Origin: Candidatus Nitrosopumilus sp.
Lineage (GTDB): Archaea; Thermoproteota; Nitrososphaeria; Nitrososphaerales; Nitrosopumilaceae
Direction: 5' to 3'
Assembly: GCA_022758935.1 (NCBI GenBank)
Contig: JAEMQG010000132.1
Location: 1 to 16,577 of the forward strand
Length of the DNA stretch: 16,577 bases
Under the pieces are notes generated by a model. The model ran no database searches. It was given only the letters and a program-made list of their open reading frames with translations, and was not told the DNA's origin. The position numbers were made by a program, and so were the translations under genes. Shown here one piece after another: positions 1 to 7,234 of the stretch (position 1 is the first letter of the stretch; the number at the start of each line of letters is the position of its first letter).

Positions 1-254
1 CTGGAAAAGGTGACTCTGGAGAAGTTATAATTGATCTTGAAAAAGATACTGAAGAAATAGGTGAAATATACTCAAAAGAGGACAGTATTGGTACGTACAG
101 CCTCGAATATCTTAATCCTGTAGTTAAAGCAGTAGGGACAACCGCCGGTCAAATCACATGTGAATTTTCTAGTTCAAAACCTCTTAGAATTGAATTCAAA
201 GTAGCAAACATAGGTAGAATTCACTTTTATTTGGCTCCACGCGTAGAAAGTTAA
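1..254 (+). CDS. pcn: DNA polymerase sliding clamp PCNA, C-terminal part
   Basis: This is the last 83 codons of an open frame that enters from the left edge (first full codon at base 3) and ends with TAA at 252-254. The residues fit the C-terminal domain of archaeal/eukaryotic PCNA: an EYLNPVVKAVGTTAGQITCEF stretch, then SSSKPLRIEFKVANIGRIHF and the tail YLAPRVES. The YLAPR-type tail next to the interdomain region is where PIP-box partners dock in this family. PCNA forms the trimeric ring that holds replicative polymerase, FEN1 and ligase on DNA. The N-terminal two thirds lie outside the window. The aspartate kinase gene starts 35 bp downstream on the same strand but has its own TATA-like element, so co-transcription is not required. 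The identification is from family memory of the C-terminal sequence. Confidence 0.9.
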   Translation, partial: GKGDSGEVIIDLEKDTEEIGEIYSKEDSIGTYSLEYLNPVVKAVGTTAGQITCEFSSSKPLRIEFKVANIGRIHFYLAPRVES

Positions 255-256
255 AG

Positions 257-266
257 CATTTAAAGA
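257..266 (+). promoter_or_regulatory. TATA-box-like element for aspartate kinase
   Basis: The motif CATTTAAAG is centred about 28 nt before the TTG at 290. The same nine bases recur before the next gene (1703-1711). The spacing suits a leaderless or nearly leaderless transcript. No Shine-Dalgarno sequence is visible in between. Confidence 0.55.
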
Positions 267-289
267 TTAACTAATGCAGATACTTTGAG

Positions 290-1693
290 TTGAGACTTGT
301 TCTAAAATATGGCGGAACATCAATTTCATCCGCTAAAGATATTCAAGCTGTAGCAAACCACATTAATTCATTATCCAAAAAGAATGAATTAGTAATAGTT
401 TGTTCTGCAATTAGTGGCACAACCGATGATCTAATAGAAATATCTAAACTGATAAAAAGTGAAAATAAAGACAAAGCTGAACAATTAGCATCAAAAATTA
501 TCAATAGACATAAACAACTTGCAAAACAACTAATCAAAAAATCAATAATCAGAAAAAAATTATTAGAAAAATTGGATATAGATTTTCGGGAACTTGTTGC
601 ATTAATTGAGGGCATGGTCTTATTAGGTGAAGTAACCAATAGATCGATGGATTATCTAATTTCATTCGGTGAACGTCTTTCAATAAAATTAATTTCTTTT
701 GCAATCAATGATGTTGGTAAAAAATCAATACCTCTTACTGGTAAAGAAGTTGGAATTGTAACTGATTCAAATTTTGGAGAATCTAAACCCTTGATGGATA
801 CTACAAGATTAAGAATTTCTAAAACGACTGATTTGTTATTTTCAACAAGAACAATTCCTGTAGTAGGTGGATTTGCAGGAGCAGATCAACATGGACACGT
901 AACTACATTTGGTCGTGGAGGTTCAGACTATACTGCAACAATTATTGGTTCTTGCATAAAGGCGGATGAAATTTGGCTAATGAGTGATGTTGATGGATTA
1001 ATGACAGCAGATCCAAAAATTGTTAAAAATGCAAAACTACTCAACGAAGTCTCTTACATTGAAGCAATTGAAATGGCGTTATTTGGAGCTAAACAGATTC
1101 ACCCGCGAACATTTGAACCCTTATTAACAAAAAAAATTCCGATGAGAATAAGAAACTCCTTTAATATAAAAAATCAAGGAACACTAGTAACTGATTCCCA
1201 CTCAACATCTACAAAAAACACCGTAAAATGTGTAAGTAACATTCGTCACAATGGACTCATTGATATCCGTGGTGGTAGTATGGTTGGTACTCCTGGTACG
1301 GCGGCAAAAATCTTTGCAACTCTTGCTAAAGCTGGCATAAATGTAATGATGATCTCTCAAAATCCATCCGAATCCAGCATTACCATCGTAGTTAAAAATA
1401 CTGCTCTTGAAAAAGCAGTTAATGTATTGGAAATGGAACTTTTAGGAAATATAATAAAAAAACTTGAAGTTACCACCGATGTAGCAATTATTGCTCTTAT
1501 TGGTTCAGGCATGCGCGGTACCGTTGGGGTTGCCTCTAAAGTCTTTGGAGCAATAGAGAAAAACAAAGTCAATGTTGCAATGATTACTCAGGGATCATCC
1601 GAACTAAATCTTGCTTTCGTTGTTAAAGATTCTGATTTCAAAATAGCTGTTCAGGCCTTGCATGACACATTCGAACTTGATAAAATTAACTAA
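290..1693 (+). CDS. lysC: Aspartate kinase (EC 2.7.2.4)
   Basis: The 467-aa protein phosphorylates aspartate to 4-phospho-aspartate, the first step towards lysine, threonine and methionine. It has the amino-acid-kinase signature K6-YGGTS near the N-terminus, SFGERLS at 125-131, the nucleotide/substrate loop TTFGRGGSDYTA at 205-216 and MSDVDGLMTADP at 231-242. Two ACT domains follow, at about 328-375 (MVGTPGTAAKIFATLAKAGI) and 400-455 (SGMRGTVGVASKVFGAIEKN), which in this family sense end-product amino acids. Length is normal for a monofunctional kinase; there is no fused homoserine dehydrogenase. The start is TTG: the first sense codons MRLVLKYGG match the usual family N-terminus, there is no in-frame ATG nearby, and a TATA-like box lies about 28 nt upstream. 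Allosteric control by lysine or threonine is inferred from the ACT domains. Confidence 0.95.
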   Translation: MRLVLKYGGTSISSAKDIQAVANHINSLSKKNELVIVCSAISGTTDDLIEISKLIKSENKDKAEQLASKIINRHKQLAKQLIKKSIIRKKLLEKLDIDFRELVALIEGMVLLGEVTNRSMDYLISFGERLSIKLISFAINDVGKKSIPLTGKEVGIVTDSNFGESKPLMDTTRLRISKTTDLLFSTRTIPVVGGFAGADQHGHVTTFGRGGSDYTATIIGSCIKADEIWLMSDVDGLMTADPKIVKNAKLLNEVSYIEAIEMALFGAKQIHPRTFEPLLTKKIPMRIRNSFNIKNQGTLVTDSHSTSTKNTVKCVSNIRHNGLIDIRGGSMVGTPGTAAKIFATLAKAGINVMMISQNPSESSITIVVKNTALEKAVNVLEMELLGNIIKKLEVTTDVAIIALIGSGMRGTVGVASKVFGAIEKNKVNVAMITQGSSELNLAFVVKDSDFKIAVQALHDTFELDKIN

Positions 1694-1702
1694 AAATAAA
1701 AT

Positions 1703-1712
1703 CATTTAAAGG
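1703..1712 (+). promoter_or_regulatory. TATA-box-like element for the exported duplicated-domain protein
   Basis: CATTTAAAGG lies with its TTTAAA centre about 25 nt before the TTG at 1733. It is a second copy of the nonamer found before the aspartate kinase gene, and it sits in the 39-bp gap between the two genes. Confidence 0.55.
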
Positions 1713-1732
1713 AACAAACTCAAAGAAATTTA

Positions 1733-3193
1733 TTGAATAAACTAGTTGTTATTTTAATTCTAATTATTTTTATTACAGGAATCTTTTCAATTTCATTCAT
1801 TCCTGATAATTTTGTTGATGCAAATTCTACAAAAAAAATTCATTTTACTAAAACTATTACTTCTTCCCAAGATCCAAGTCAAGGCAATGAAAATCATCAA
1901 TTAGGACTAATTTTATCACCAAATAAGGACACTCTTTATGATGGCTCAATAACATTTTCTTCAAGCGAACCTGTACAGGTAGCTGTTTTACATGAGATCA
2001 ATAGTAATGATGCAAAAGGACAACTAACATGGACTGTTGATGGAAATACAATTTACGCTTTATCTTTAATTGGCCCTGTAACTAAATCTAATTCTATCGA
2101 CTTTACAGGTTCTGCTTTGGCATTACATTCTTCAAACTCAAAAGAATTTACCGCTACTCTAAGTGTTGATGGTTGGATTAGAGGACAACCAACCGAAATA
2201 ATTACACAAAAGATTGAATCAGAAAAAAAATCATCACTACTACTTTCACGGGTAAACATTCCTGCAACCATCCCAATGCATGAGGGACTTTACGATAATA
2301 ATCCAATTTTTTACATTATTACAGATTCTAGTCAACAGGAATATGCCAAAATGCTTTCTACAAAGCAAGGCTGGAAAGTTGAAATCGCTCCTTCCATTAA
2401 AAAAATATCAGAAAATACACTACAAAAAATTTTTATTTTTAAAAATGGAGTTAAGGGAGATGGAATAAATAAATATCAAAATGAAATTTTTTCAAGTACT
2501 CCCGCTCAAAAATTACAATACAATTCACTAAATTCTGTCATTGAAGTTACATGGAAAAAAGGTCAAAATGCCGTAGTTTTTGAATCATCAGAAGAAGTCA
2601 TCAATGCAGAAAAAAGTGGAAGAGTTGAATTTAATGAAACCGGTGTAATAATTAACGCACCACAAATAATGTGGCCCAATGGTCAGATGTTGGTAAGAGA
2701 TAATAAAGAAATTACTGATGATTTGACATTTAGTGGAGGCCAAATTCTTGAAATTAATAAAGATAAGATGACAGTAACATTTGTTGCTCACCGTGGATGG
2801 GGACCCGATGGAAAAACAATTTATCATATTATAACTGATGCGACACCCTCTGGTCCAGCTGAAATGATGGGAGTTCCTTTTTCACCCTCATCTATTAATT
2901 CAATTACAAATTCTTCTACGTCTGATCTATTCCAATTCCAAAATGGAATTAAAGGTTCAGGATCTCTAGGATTTCAACCTAGTATTTCTACAGCAACTCC
3001 TGGCGATGAAAATTATAGTCCTATATGGCGTGTCTATATTGTTGAGTGGAATACTCCGGAAAACGCAAAAATTCTTGAAACAATATCTGATATAAATTCA
3101 TTCAGGGAAGCTGATCTAATTACAGTTAGTCTGGCCCGTACCATGAATAGCAATCACATAGTGAATTATCCCTTCATAGATCCATTCCAATAA
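1733..3193 (+). CDS. Large exported protein with internally duplicated domain (DUF7482-like)
   Basis: The 486-aa protein starts with TTG and has a clear signal sequence (hydrophobic residues 5-24, then a polar secreted part). There is no second membrane segment, so it is probably released or surface-bound. Residues about 40-165 form an N-terminal beta-rich region. Two homologous units follow, about 190-313 and 360-483. FYIITDSS (193-200) corresponds to IYHIITDAT (363-371), IFKNGVKGDG to FQFQNGIKGSG, FSSTPAQ to STATPGD, IEVTWKKGQNAVVF to VYIVEWNTPENAKIL, and VIINAPQIMW to HIVNYPFID. The second copy is more regular (YSPIWRVYIVEW) and resembles what I remember as DUF7482, common in Nitrososphaeria. 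No catalytic motif is recognised. It is bounded by its own TATA box and by the cobalamin gene 52 bp downstream. The function is unknown; ligand or metal binding at the cell surface is only a guess. Confidence 0.8.
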   Translation: MNKLVVILILIIFITGIFSISFIPDNFVDANSTKKIHFTKTITSSQDPSQGNENHQLGLILSPNKDTLYDGSITFSSSEPVQVAVLHEINSNDAKGQLTWTVDGNTIYALSLIGPVTKSNSIDFTGSALALHSSNSKEFTATLSVDGWIRGQPTEIITQKIESEKKSSLLLSRVNIPATIPMHEGLYDNNPIFYIITDSSQQEYAKMLSTKQGWKVEIAPSIKKISENTLQKIFIFKNGVKGDGINKYQNEIFSSTPAQKLQYNSLNSVIEVTWKKGQNAVVFESSEEVINAEKSGRVEFNETGVIINAPQIMWPNGQMLVRDNKEITDDLTFSGGQILEINKDKMTVTFVAHRGWGPDGKTIYHIITDATPSGPAEMMGVPFSPSSINSITNSSTSDLFQFQNGIKGSGSLGFQPSISTATPGDENYSPIWRVYIVEWNTPENAKILETISDINSFREADLITVSLARTMNSNHIVNYPFIDPFQ

Positions 3194-3213
3194 AAATACA
3201 AAATCACTAAACG

Positions 3214-3222
3214 GATAAATTA
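3214..3222 (+). promoter_or_regulatory. TATA-box-like element for cbiH
   Basis: GATAAATTA is centred about 28 nt before the TTG start at 3246. The spacing matches that of the other leaderless genes here. Confidence 0.4.
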
Positions 3223-3245
3223 CTTAACATAAAATTTATTGTGAA

Positions 3246-4040
3246 TTGACTGGTAAGCTCTACATTGTAGGTGTTGGTCCTGGTCATCATGATCATATGA
3301 CCTTCAAAGCTAAACGAGTAATTGACGAAAGCGATACAATAGTAGGATATGAAACTTATGTTAACTTAGTTCAAGATCTTATTGAGGGTAAAACAATTCA
3401 TCGTTATGCAATGACTCAAGAAGTTGAGCGTGCACGTCAATGTATAGATTTAGCAAAATCTGGAAAAATAGTTTCGCTTGTTTCAAGTGGAGATCCAGGA
3501 ATTTATGGAATGGCAGGGTTAATTTATGAAACACTTGCAGAATCTGATTGGGATCCCAAAAATGGTCTACAAGTTGAAATAATTCCAGGCATATCTGCTT
3601 TAAACTCATGCGCATCCATAATTGGCTCTCCATTGATGACAGATTTTGCCGTGGTAAGTATGAGTGATTTATTGGTACCATGGGAAATCATAATAAAAAG
3701 AGTCGAAGCAGCAGCACAGGGTGATTTTGTAATTGTAATTTACAATCCAGCAAGCAAAAAAAGAATACATCAACTAGAGGATGCCAGAAAAATTCTATTA
3801 AAATACAGGAAATCAACAACTCCTGTAGCGATAATCAAAGGCGCATTTAGAGATTCAGAAACAATTGTCATGACTAATTTAGAAGATCTACCAAATCATT
3901 CTGATCAATTAGGAATGATTAGTACAGTAATTATTGGAAATTCATCAACTTATACCTACAAAGATCTAATGATTAATCCCAGAGGATACAAATCAAAATA
4001 TAATTTAGAAGAACAAACAAATCCAAAACTTCAAATCTAA
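3246..4040 (+). CDS. cbiH: Cobalt-factor III / precorrin-3B C17-methyltransferase
   Basis: The 264-aa protein is a member of the SAM-dependent tetrapyrrole methylase family. It carries out the ring-contracting C17 methylation in cobalamin synthesis (CbiH in the early-cobalt route, CobJ in the late one). Visible family motifs are VGVGPG (8-13) at the first SAM loop, SSGDPGIYGMA (80-90), PGISALN (114-120), the DFAVVSMSDLLVPW stretch (133-146) and YNPASKKR (166-173). The DLLVPW segment separates this branch from other cobalamin methylases. Archaea normally insert cobalt early, so CbiH is the better name. The start is TTG: the reading frame closes upstream, and the first codons MTGKLYIVGVGPG match the family start. 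It stands alone among unrelated genes; the other cob genes are not in this window. Its last 4 bp overlap the end of the convergent tyrosyl-tRNA synthetase gene. Confidence 0.93.
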   Translation: MTGKLYIVGVGPGHHDHMTFKAKRVIDESDTIVGYETYVNLVQDLIEGKTIHRYAMTQEVERARQCIDLAKSGKIVSLVSSGDPGIYGMAGLIYETLAESDWDPKNGLQVEIIPGISALNSCASIIGSPLMTDFAVVSMSDLLVPWEIIIKRVEAAAQGDFVIVIYNPASKKRIHQLEDARKILLKYRKSTTPVAIIKGAFRDSETIVMTNLEDLPNHSDQLGMISTVIIGNSSTYTYKDLMINPRGYKSKYNLEEQTNPKLQI

Positions 4041-5083
4041 TAACTCTTTTTTATTGATTCAAACAATTCTTCACTCAGATTTAATTTTTCACGAATTGGA
4101 GAAATAATTTTTACTAAATATTCTCCAACAGTTTGTTTAAGATCAGTTGGATGCAATTTTTTTTCCACAAAATCAGATTCGAGTTGAGTATACTCTGAAA
4201 AAATTACATTTCCACCAAATTTTTCTGGTCTTTCTACTTTTATTTCATTGAACTCATGAAAGATAACATGCTTTACAATTTCCAATAAAGGATTATTCTG
4301 AATATTTGATTCTTCACACCATGCTTTTTTGATCTTTGTTCTTATTTCATCATCTGAATTATGAATAAAAATTCCAGAACTTGGATCTGATTTACTCATC
4401 TTTCCTAAAATTTGAGAGTCACTTGTATCTACTGGTTTCAAAAGACCAGGCAATAATTTGTGATGAACAATAACAGGAACCTTCCATTTCATTTTTGGAA
4501 AAATCTCTCTAACAAGCATATGGATCTTTCTTTGGTCCATACCTGCATGGGCTATATCTACATCTAGAGAGTGAATATCAACTGCTTGCATTGGCGGATA
4601 AAGTAATTTAGCAAGATCAATTTTATCCTCATTTTCAGAACGCCCCATAATAGTTAGAGTTCTCATCGTTCTGGCAAGTGACATATGTTTGGTAAATTTT
4701 ACAAGTTCTGACCAATATTCTGTTTTTTCTTGATAAAGTTCTGAACCTAAAACAACTTTAACCTTAGGGCATATCAACTTGAAAGCATCGTGATAATATT
4801 TTGAAACTTTGGAGATCATCTCCCAATCTCCTCCTAATTTATCATTGATCAAAGTATGCCAATCTGCAAGAAATACAGTACAGTTTACACCAGCAGCAAT
4901 AAAATCATTAATCTTGAAACCTGTACTAATTAAACTACCTAAATGCAAAAATCCTGAAATTTCTAACCCGATGTAATGTTTTGGGGAAGAATTTGTTTTG
5001 AATAATTCAATCAATTCATCATGTGTAATCACTTCTTCAGTAGGAGGCCTTTCGATTAATTCCACTTTTTCAGTTATATCCAA
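4037..5083 (-). CDS. tyrS: Tyrosyl-tRNA synthetase, archaeal type (EC 6.1.1.1)
   Basis: The 348-aa class I synthetase charges tRNA-Tyr. It has Y37 in HYIGLEISG, an HIGH-type box in the form HLGS (47-50), and KMSKS at 228-232. The segment QAVDIHSL (166-173) keeps the Q, D, I and L positions equivalent to Q155, D158, I159 and L162 of the Methanocaldococcus jannaschii enzyme; with Y37 (Y32 there) these select tyrosine, which rules out TrpRS. GMDQRKIHML (181-190), VERPEKFGGN and LHPTDLKQTV in the C-terminal part also match MjTyrRS closely. The length is that of the archaeal enzyme with its small C-terminal anticodon-binding domain. The start codon is TTG at 5083, in the position expected for the family N-terminus, with a TATA-like element about 31 nt upstream. 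The last His of the HIGH box is replaced by Ser, as happens in some natural TyrRS enzymes. Confidence 0.93.
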   Translation of the reverse strand: MDITEKVELIERPPTEEVITHDELIELFKTNSSPKHYIGLEISGFLHLGSLISTGFKINDFIAAGVNCTVFLADWHTLINDKLGGDWEMISKVSKYYHDAFKLICPKVKVVLGSELYQEKTEYWSELVKFTKHMSLARTMRTLTIMGRSENEDKIDLAKLLYPPMQAVDIHSLDVDIAHAGMDQRKIHMLVREIFPKMKWKVPVIVHHKLLPGLLKPVDTSDSQILGKMSKSDPSSGIFIHNSDDEIRTKIKKAWCEESNIQNNPLLEIVKHVIFHEFNEIKVERPEKFGGNVIFSEYTQLESDFVEKKLHPTDLKQTVGEYLVKIISPIREKLNLSEELFESIKKSY

Positions 5084-5110
5084 ATCAAAACAACTTTTAA
5101 GATGTAGGCC

Positions 5111-5117
5111 TATAAAG
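5111..5117 (-). promoter_or_regulatory. TATA-box-like element for tyrS
   Basis: CTTTATA on the minus strand is centred about 31 nt before the TTG at 5083. A short leader of a few nucleotides would be expected. Confidence 0.4.
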
Positions 5118-5406
5118 TTATTTGAAAATAATAAATTGGTTCCAATTTACAAGATTTGAAATAGTAATAGTAAATTATCAACTATCACAATTGAAGAAAG
5201 ATTAGAAATTGAAAATTACAAAAAAATTTCAAAAAATTTAGATATATTCCCGGGATAAGTTTCCCAAACTCTATTAAATGATTAAAACCTTGAAGATTAT
5301 CTCAAAAAATGAGATTATAAATTTAGACATAATGAAAAAAACATAAAACAATTCATCTAAATACAAATAAAGATTATATGACAAATTCAGACTAATTTTT
5401 ATTATT

Positions 5407-5417
5407 CTTTAATAAAG
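5407..5417 (+). promoter_or_regulatory. TATA-box-like element for winged-helix protein
   Basis: CTTTAATAAAG is centred about 26 nt before the ATG at 5438. It is almost palindromic. Confidence 0.5.
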
Positions 5418-5437
5418 TAAAGATGATTTGATTCAGA

Positions 5438-5788
5438 ATGATTGAAGGTAAATGGCAACGAGGAGATCGGAGAATTCTTAAAATGATAGAAAAATTCACA
5501 AATTTTAAAAATTGGATTTCTTTCATGCAATTATCAATAGAGGCAAAAATTGATCATCCAACATTAACTAATCATATTGATCAATTGATTAAACATGGTG
5601 TTATTACAGAGTATAGAGGAAAAAATCATTCAAGATTATTTTGTATTTCTGGACATCAGGATGATATTGAATACAATGAAAAATTTCGAAATTTTACACA
5701 AAATGATACGATGAGTAAAGAAAATGCAGAAGAAAAGCTTTCTACGATATACAAATTAGGAATAGATGGGCTTTACTACAAATATTGA
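5438..5788 (+). CDS. Winged-helix DNA-binding protein, probable transcription regulator
   Basis: The 116-aa protein has a MarR/ArsR-like fold. Residues 10-25 form a first helix (DRRILKMIEKFTNF), followed by a helix-turn-helix with likely recognition helix PTLTNHIDQLIKHG (41-54). The turn GVITEYRGKNHSRLFCIS (54-71) reads as a beta wing. The tail (72-116) is charged and helical and could dimerise. There is no ligand- or metal-binding motif such as a Cys cluster. ATG at 5438 is chosen because an ATG 15 nt upstream closes at once (ATG ATT TGA) and a TATA box lies 26 nt upstream. It is a single gene beside the long intergenic region, which could contain its own operator. The target is unknown. Confidence 0.75.
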   Translation: MIEGKWQRGDRRILKMIEKFTNFKNWISFMQLSIEAKIDHPTLTNHIDQLIKHGVITEYRGKNHSRLFCISGHQDDIEYNEKFRNFTQNDTMSKENAEEKLSTIYKLGIDGLYYKY

Positions 5789-5861
5789 TTAAAAATTAAA
5801 CTATGATTTTTAAAATTAAATTTCAGAAAATTATCCCTCCTATTATTTTAAAATCAATACA

Positions 5862-6047
5862 TTACTTACAATTTTTTTTATGCTTTCTTAGATCTTCTAA
5901 AGAATCAAATTCTGTATCACACGCTCTACACTTTTCCTTTTTTTTACCATGTGCAATTTCTTGATGTCTCTTTAATCTTTCATGATCAGAAAGTACAGTT
6001 CCACACTTTTTACATTTTGTCTCATTTGAACTACTGAATAATCCCAT
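5862..6047 (-). CDS. C2H2 zinc-finger microprotein (61 aa)
   Basis: Two fingers are visible: C12-x2-C15-x12-H28-x4-H33, a classical C2H2 finger, and C40-x2-C43-x12-H56-x3-C60, a C2HC variant. A basic linker GKKKEK (34-39) joins them. The first residues MGLFSSSNE look like a natural N-terminus. I place the start at ATG 6047: the frame stays open to 6266, but that extension is low-complexity, would run antisense through the neighbouring gene at 6196, and does not resemble a protein. Eukaryote-like C2H2 fingers of this size are found in archaea and usually bind DNA, RNA or a protein partner. No partner is apparent here. A TATA-like GCATAAAAA lies about 55 nt upstream, implying a short 5' leader. 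Confidence 0.8.
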   Translation of the reverse strand: MGLFSSSNETKCKKCGTVLSDHERLKRHQEIAHGKKKEKCRACDTEFDSLEDLRKHKKNCK

Positions 6048-6195
6048 GTTTAGTATGATACTATCTACTAGAAAAACTAGTTTTTTCATCGAAATTATTT
6101 TTATGCTTAAAACTAAGAAAAATGAATAAAAATCAGCTATCTGATCTGGTCTATCTTTTGCGAATACTTTCATAGGTGAAAATATTGACATAATT

Positions 6196-6573
6196 ATGGT
6201 TTCTAAACAATTTGAAGAACAATTTCGTAAATTTTGTGCTAATAATAATGTTGAATGGGATGACAAGAAAAGACAATGGAGTAAACCATTTCATCCTAAA
6301 ATAAAAAACATTTGGATTCAATCAGATCAGGGTGATTTTCTAAACTCTTTACATCCAAAAGAAAAAGGATATTATGAATCCAAATTTCTAGGATGGGAAC
6401 TTGGAACAATAAGAAAAGAATATTGTTTTTGGTGTGGTAGAATTATAGACGAAACTAGAAGAGCTAATTCACGTTCAGAGTCGGTAAAATTTTGCAATCC
6501 ATCTCATAGAAAAGCATTTGGCAAAGTAAAAGCTGATCAAGAAAAATTAGGAAAAATGTTTGTATCTAAATAA
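6196..6573 (+). CDS. Uncharacterised zinc-binding protein (C77-C80-C100-H104)
   Basis: This 125-aa soluble protein is not recognised as a named family. The N-terminal half is basic and aromatic (EWDDKKRQWSKPFHP, 20-34; KNIWIQSDQGDF, 37-48). The C-terminal half holds CFWC (77-80) and KFCNPSHRKAF (98-108), giving a C-x2-C-x19-C-x3-H zinc site separated by an Arg/Ser-rich loop (RRANSRSES). The CNPSHRKAF segment resembles the small zinc knuckles found in plasmid- or phage-like DNA-associated proteins, but that is only an impression. ATG 6196 is the sensible start because the frame upstream lacks other starts. An AGGTGA lies 16 nt before it, too far for a normal ribosome site. It runs tail to tail with the membrane-protein gene (12 bp apart). 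Confidence 0.7.
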   Translation: MVSKQFEEQFRKFCANNNVEWDDKKRQWSKPFHPKIKNIWIQSDQGDFLNSLHPKEKGYYESKFLGWELGTIRKEYCFWCGRIIDETRRANSRSESVKFCNPSHRKAFGKVKADQEKLGKMFVSK

Positions 6574-6585
6574 TTATTTTTAGTA

Positions 6586-7152
6586 TTATGATTCTTCTAA
6601 ACTTTTTCTTGGTTTAGTACTTAGGTAGAACGCATGAGAACTAATTATAAATGCTGCAAGAAAAACTTTTGTTGCAAAAATTAGATTCCATGGCCTATTT
6701 GGATCAGGATATGCAATTGACAGCATATCAATATTAGGAACATTACCTTGAACAAAACCTGCAGTAATTTTTGCATTCAAGACCGTGAAATTATATAAGA
6801 CCTCATATAGCGTAATAATTGCAAAGCTCAACAACATTAGTTGAAGTAATGCCATTCTCCAACCAACAATTTTCTTCTCTGCAGTTCTTCTCCACCCTAT
6901 TCTTGAAACACAATACCATCCAATAATAGTAGAGAAAAATATCCAAGTTGAAATCCTTGAAAAATTTTCCAACGGTATGAAAGTATTCTGTAGTGCTTCA
7001 CCCATTACATAAGTACCGTTTTTCATCCATTCTTCCATGGTGATATAAACTCCAAAAACAAGAGTTAAGATCATAATGAATCCACAAACATAGAAGACGT
7101 ACAAGAAAACTTTGTAACCTACATCTGATTTTTCGAGATGATGAGGTTTCAT
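6586..7152 (-). CDS. Four-helix integral membrane protein of unknown function
   Basis: The 188-aa protein has four predicted membrane helices at about 12-37, 68-87, 99-121 and 156-177. Between helices 1 and 2 is a polar stretch of about 30 residues (MEEWMKNGTYVMGEALQNTF region). Between helices 3 and 4 is a 35-residue loop rich in Asn, Pro and Asp (FVQGNVPNIDMLSIAYPDPN). Positive charge between helices 2 and 3 (RIGWRRTAEKK) puts that loop in the cytoplasm, so both long loops face outside. No transporter or enzyme motif is recognised. Two long, conserved-looking outer loops would suit a subunit of a membrane complex; similarity to accessory ammonia monooxygenase subunits is a hypothesis only. 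The start ATG at 7152 has a TATA box 27 nt upstream. It is divergent from the aminotransferase gene. Confidence 0.75.
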   Translation of the reverse strand: MKPHHLEKSDVGYKVFLYVFYVCGFIMILTLVFGVYITMEEWMKNGTYVMGEALQNTFIPLENFSRISTWIFFSTIIGWYCVSRIGWRRTAEKKIVGWRMALLQLMLLSFAIITLYEVLYNFTVLNAKITAGFVQGNVPNIDMLSIAYPDPNRPWNLIFATKVFLAAFIISSHAFYLSTKPRKSLEES

Positions 7153-7174
7153 TATGGTGTTTGCCTAATTCTGA

Positions 7175-7182
7175 AATATAAA
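7175..7182 (-). promoter_or_regulatory. TATA box for the four-helix membrane protein
   Basis: TTTATATT on the minus strand is centred about 27 nt before the ATG at 7152. It lies back to back with the plus-strand box at 7205-7210 in an 82-bp divergent spacer. Confidence 0.55.
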
Positions 7183-7204
7183 AATTCATGCCTATTTCAA
7201 GAGA

Positions 7205-7210
7205 TTTATA
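7205..7210 (+). promoter_or_regulatory. TATA box for the aminotransferase gene
   Basis: TTTATA is centred about 27 nt before the TTG at 7235, with no Shine-Dalgarno sequence between. The spacing suits a leaderless transcript. Confidence 0.55.
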
Positions 7211-7234
7211 GACTAGTCATAAAGAAAACCATTA

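Larger units (their letters stand above)
5084..5437. other. 354-bp AT-rich intergenic region
   Basis: This is the only gap above 300 bp. It separates divergent genes and holds the tyrS promoter at the left and the promoter of the winged-helix gene at the right. I find no open frame longer than about 18 codons, no tRNA-like fold and no tandem repeat. Two details stand out: the perfect GC-rich palindrome TCCCGGGA at 5248-5255, just after a TATA-like AGATATATT, and a small hairpin ATCTCA-A5-TGAGAT at 5299-5315. Either could belong to an operator or a small RNA, but the sequence alone does not show it. Confidence 0.5.

Noticed and set aside
343..639. Open frame antisense to aspartate kinase, and similar antisense frames in other large genes
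   Set aside because: The translations are low-complexity, show no motifs and lie wholly inside well-supported genes.
4934..4945. HLGS replacing HLGH in TyrRS as a sign of a defective enzyme
   Set aside because: The last position of this box varies among natural TyrRS enzymes, and all other motifs are intact.
4037..5083. Tryptophanyl-tRNA synthetase, a close relative with similar motifs
   Set aside because: Y37, Q166, D169 and the VERPEKFGG and LHPTDLK segments match archaeal TyrRS.
6067..6081. ACTAG-A5-CTAGT hairpin followed by T-run as a terminator
   Set aside because: No plus-strand gene ends just before it, and a 5-bp AT-rich hairpin is expected by chance here.
6048..6266. Longer version of the C2H2 zinc-finger gene beginning near 6266
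   Set aside because: The extension is antisense to the 6196 gene and hydrophobic low-complexity. ATG 6047 gives a compact two-finger protein.
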